Source: Clostridia bacterium | Lineage (GTDB): Bacteria > Bacillota > Clostridia > Oscillospirales > Acutalibacteraceae | Assembly (NCBI GenBank): GCA_900771085.1 | Contig: CAAGMR010000021.1 | Location: forward strand, 1-16,290 | Direction of reading: 5' to 3' | DNA length: 16,290 nt | Shown here: piece by piece, positions 14,692 through 16,290 of the stretch | How positions within the stretch are numbered: the first letter of the stretch is position 1 | Layout: every line of letters begins with the position of its first letter | Program-made: the position numbers and the translations under genes | Notes under the pieces: generated by a model | What the model was told of the DNA's origin: nothing | Seen by the model: the letters and a program-made list of their open reading frames with translations, nothing else | The model's database searches: none

Positions 14692-15081
14692 TTATTTCAT
14701 ATGCTTTTCGGTATGTTTTTTGATTGCTTCAAAAGACTCGTCGCTTACGATGTGTTCCATCTTGCAGGCATCCTCGGTTGCTGTCTCAGGGCTTACGCCA
14801 AGCATTTCGAGACCCGCTGAGAGAACGCGATGGCGTTCATAAATCTTTTCAGCTACAGCTTTTCCTGTGTCCGTAAGGACAATGGACTTTCCGTCCACAA
14901 AATCAATGTATCCATCTGCCTTGAGCAATGACATTGCACGGCTTACGCTAGGCTTGGAAAAGCCCATATATTCACTGATGTCGATAGACCTGACTACAGG
15001 TTTTTCTTCTGAAATGCGGAGAATTGTTTCGAGATACATTTCGCCGGATTCCTGAAGCTTGTACTCTTGCTTGTTTGGCAT
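14692..15081 (-). CDS. DtxR/MntR-family metal-dependent transcriptional regulator
   Basis: This 129-residue protein has a winged-helix domain (about 8-70; DISEYMGFSKPSVSRAMSLL is the DNA-recognition region) and a dimerisation/metal domain (about 72-125). It lacks the C-terminal SH3-like domain of DtxR and IdeR, so it is MntR-sized. Its apparent primary ligands are DtxR-like: M15 (DtxR M10), and C106, E109 and H110 in CKMEH (DtxR C102, E105, H106). MntR has Asp8 and Glu99 at the first two positions. H84 matches the ancillary-site histidine. The ATG at 15081 has AAAGGAA 10 nt upstream. No metal-transport gene lies nearby in the window, so the target is unknown; autoregulation is suggested by a palindrome over its -10. 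Confidence 0.9.
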   Translation of the reverse strand: MPNKQEYKLQESGEMYLETILRISEEKPVVRSIDISEYMGFSKPSVSRAMSLLKADGYIDFVDGKSIVLTDTGKAVAEKIYERHRVLSAGLEMLGVSPETATEDACKMEHIVSDESFEAIKKHTEKHMK

Positions 15082-15100
15082 GCAGATATCATTCCTTTCA

Positions 15101-15116
15101 TATAGTTTAAATTATA
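15101..15116. promoter_or_regulatory. Near-perfect palindrome over the regulator -10 (candidate operator)
   Basis: TATAGTTTAAATTATA is palindromic at 14 of 16 positions. It covers the minus-strand -10 (TATAAT, 15111-15116) and the expected start point. Such a site suits autorepression by the DtxR-family protein, but AT-rich promoter DNA is often palindromic by chance. Confidence 0.4.
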
Positions 15117-15140
15117 AAAGAACAGATGCCCGACGGTCAA
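15111..15140 (-). promoter_or_regulatory. Promoter of the DtxR-family gene
   Basis: On the minus strand, a -35 TTGACC (15140-15135, five of six) and a perfect -10 TATAAT (15116-15111) are separated by 18 nt. The -35 overlaps the galM stop codon (15139-15137). The regulator can therefore be transcribed independently of galM, besides any read-through. Confidence 0.7.
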
Positions 15141-16180
15141 GCATCGACGTCAAATGACCAGCTTATAAAATGAGAATACTCTTCGCCTTCTTTGATAGTG
15201 CAGTTGCCAAATCCCGACTTGTTCATGCAATCAGGCAGGTACTGAGCCTCCAAAGCCAGACCGGCATACTGTCCGGTCTTTCCGTATCTCATTGGGATAC
15301 CTTCCGGCATTGCACTGCAGGAATATATTACAAAAGCAGGGTAGTCGGTACGAAGGGTAAGCTTCCTGCCGGACTGAGGATCTTTCAATGTAAGCAGTTT
15401 TTCTGCGTCCTCGTCAAATAAGAAAGGATGGTCGAAGCCGTTGCCGACTATAACATTCTGAGCGTAATCAGACTCGGTGCCGGATCTTATCGGTGCCGGA
15501 TTTCTGAAGTCGAAAGGTGTGCCGCTTACCGGTACGAGTTCTCCCGTCGGTGTGCAGTCTTCCCTGATGGCGGCATAGCTTGATACCGGTGTGCAGAGAA
15601 GGTGATCCCGAACGTCGCGGGAGCAGTTGCCGCTGAGGTTAAAGTATGTATGGTTGGAGATGTTGAGCACAGTCTCTCTGTCAGTCTGTGCATTTATCTT
15701 AATGTAAAATGTATTGGTATTATCAAGGCTGTAAACCACACTCGTCGCTACGTTTCCCGGAAAGCCCCGACTGCCGTCCGGGCTTATTAGGGTAAACTTC
15801 ACGCCGACACATGAATCGCTGCTTCGCTCTTCGGCTTCCCAAAAGGCCTCAGAGAACTCGCCGCCCCCATGAAGGGAATTGACGCCGTCATTGTCACAAA
15901 CCCTGTAAACGCTGTCGTGGAGCGCGAAGGATGCATTGCTTATTCTTCCGGTGAATCTGCCGACAATTGCACCAAAATAAAAGTTCCGATTCTTCTGATA
16001 TTCCTCTAAAGAATCAAAACTTAATATGACGCTCTTAAATCTTCCGTCTCTGTCAGGAACGACGACATCGGTGATGATACATCCGTAATCAATGAATGAA
16101 ACTCTCATGCCGTTGTCGTTAACAAGGGTATATTCTGTTATGTGATCTGCATAAGGTTTTGTGGTCAGTTTCATGTACAT
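15137..16180 (-). CDS. galM: Aldose 1-epimerase (galactose mutarotase)
   Basis: GalM interconverts the alpha and beta anomers of galactose, glucose and similar sugars, feeding the Leloir or other sugar pathways in the cytoplasm. The 347-residue length is typical. The visible signature residues are H104 (NSLHGG), the catalytic-acid histidine H177 (SNHTYFNLSG) and the catalytic base E311 (GLALEAQYLPD), plus GNGFDHPF for substrate binding. Two ATGs are possible, 16180 and 16174; GAGGGG (16190-16185) lies 4 or 10 nt upstream respectively. I keep the first, but the second is equally plausible. No other galactose gene lies in the window. The downstream DtxR-family gene is 55 nt away, on the same strand. 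Confidence 0.95.
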   Translation of the reverse strand: MYMKLTTKPYADHITEYTLVNDNGMRVSFIDYGCIITDVVVPDRDGRFKSVILSFDSLEEYQKNRNFYFGAIVGRFTGRISNASFALHDSVYRVCDNDGVNSLHGGGEFSEAFWEAEERSSDSCVGVKFTLISPDGSRGFPGNVATSVVYSLDNTNTFYIKINAQTDRETVLNISNHTYFNLSGNCSRDVRDHLLCTPVSSYAAIREDCTPTGELVPVSGTPFDFRNPAPIRSGTESDYAQNVIVGNGFDHPFLFDEDAEKLLTLKDPQSGRKLTLRTDYPAFVIYSCSAMPEGIPMRYGKTGQYAGLALEAQYLPDCMNKSGFGNCTIKEGEEYSHFISWSFDVDA

Positions 16181-16207
16181 GCGGCCCCTCTCTACTTAAG
16201 GTTTATG

Positions 16208-16259
16208 CTATCATAAAATCCTTTATTTAACAATTGACAGAGCAAAACAAATATGATAG
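16208..16259. repeat. 8-bp inverted repeat spanning divergent promoters
   Basis: CTATCATA (16208-16215) and TATGATAG (16252-16259) form a perfect inverted repeat with arm centres 44 bp apart. The left arm contains the galM -10 (TATGAT on the minus strand) and the right arm overlaps the rightward -10 region. It may be an operator for both genes or simply two similar -10 elements. Confidence 0.4.
16210..16240 (-). promoter_or_regulatory. Candidate galM promoter
   Basis: The minus-strand -10 TATGAT (16215-16210, five of six) lies about 30 nt before the start codon. The best -35 is CTGTCA (16240-16235) at a long 19-nt spacing, so the promoter is weak or activator-dependent. Confidence 0.4.
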
Positions 16260-16262
16260 TAT
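16234..16262 (+). promoter_or_regulatory. Rightward promoter leading out of the window
   Basis: A perfect -35 TTGACA (16234-16239), a 17-nt spacer and a -10 TAGTAT (16257-16262, four of six) point to a gene beyond the right edge. A small dyad, CGCACT (16269-16274) with AGTGCG (16280-16285), lies at the expected start point and could be an operator. Confidence 0.5.
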
Positions 16263-16290
16263 TAATCACGCACTAAGCGAGTGCGACAAA

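Noticed and set aside
1..16290. CRISPR arrays, tRNA or rRNA genes, transposases, integrases, toxin-antitoxin pairs.
   Set aside because: No regularly spaced repeats, RNA-gene signatures or mobile-element proteins were seen on either strand.

Overview
The window reads as a chromosomal segment of an anaerobic, low-to-mid GC Gram-positive bacterium, most likely class Clostridia. The reasons are an oxygen-sensitive class III ribonucleotide reductase, TTGACA/TATAAT-type promoters, strong Shine-Dalgarno sites with several TTG starts, FMN-riboswitch control of a ribD-ribE-ribBA-ribH operon, a GAAC-N4-GTTC LexA (DinR-type) box, a UvrX/YqjW-like Y-family polymerase and a YlmH S4 protein. Nothing indicates phage, plasmid or insertion sequences, and the gene density is that of core genome.

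Layout from left to right. (1) The 5' end of an XRE-type regulator leaves the window on the minus strand. (2) A 535-bp gene-free stretch holds a triplicated ACGAACGGT-type motif, then a strong promoter whose -35 and -10 are interleaved with two NrdR-like boxes, then a structured leader. (3) nrdD-nrdG encode the anaerobic ribonucleotide reductase and its radical-SAM activase, overlapping by 1 nt. (4) An FMN riboswitch with a readable antiterminator/terminator switch precedes ribD, ribE, ribBA and ribH, enough for the GTP plus ribulose-5-phosphate to riboflavin route except the dephosphorylation step. (5) A small secreted/membrane protein of unknown function lies between two intrinsic terminators. 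(6) sbcD-sbcC encode the Mre11/Rad50-like nuclease, overlapping by ATGA. (7) A lipoprotein of unknown function is preceded by an A-tract-phased promoter region. (8) An apparent SOS operon has a perfect LexA-type box between a good -35 and -10, followed by a Y-family polymerase, a YolD-like small protein and a YlmH-like S4 protein, all joined by ATGA overlaps. (9) A bidirectional terminator separates this from a minus-strand pair, a DtxR-family metalloregulator and galM. (10) A divergent promoter region lies at the right edge.

The main themes are nucleotide supply (NrdDG), DNA repair (SbcCD and the translesion polymerase), flavin biosynthesis and metal-responsive regulation. The observations most worth following are the ylmH-like gene inside a LexA-boxed translesion operon, the DtxR-type (iron-like) ligand set in a MntR-length regulator, the NrdR-box/promoter architecture, and the P1-encoded antiterminator of the FMN riboswitch. 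No clearly undescribed multi-gene system was found. The SOS operon is the nearest candidate, as a possible link between damage tolerance and ribosome rescue.
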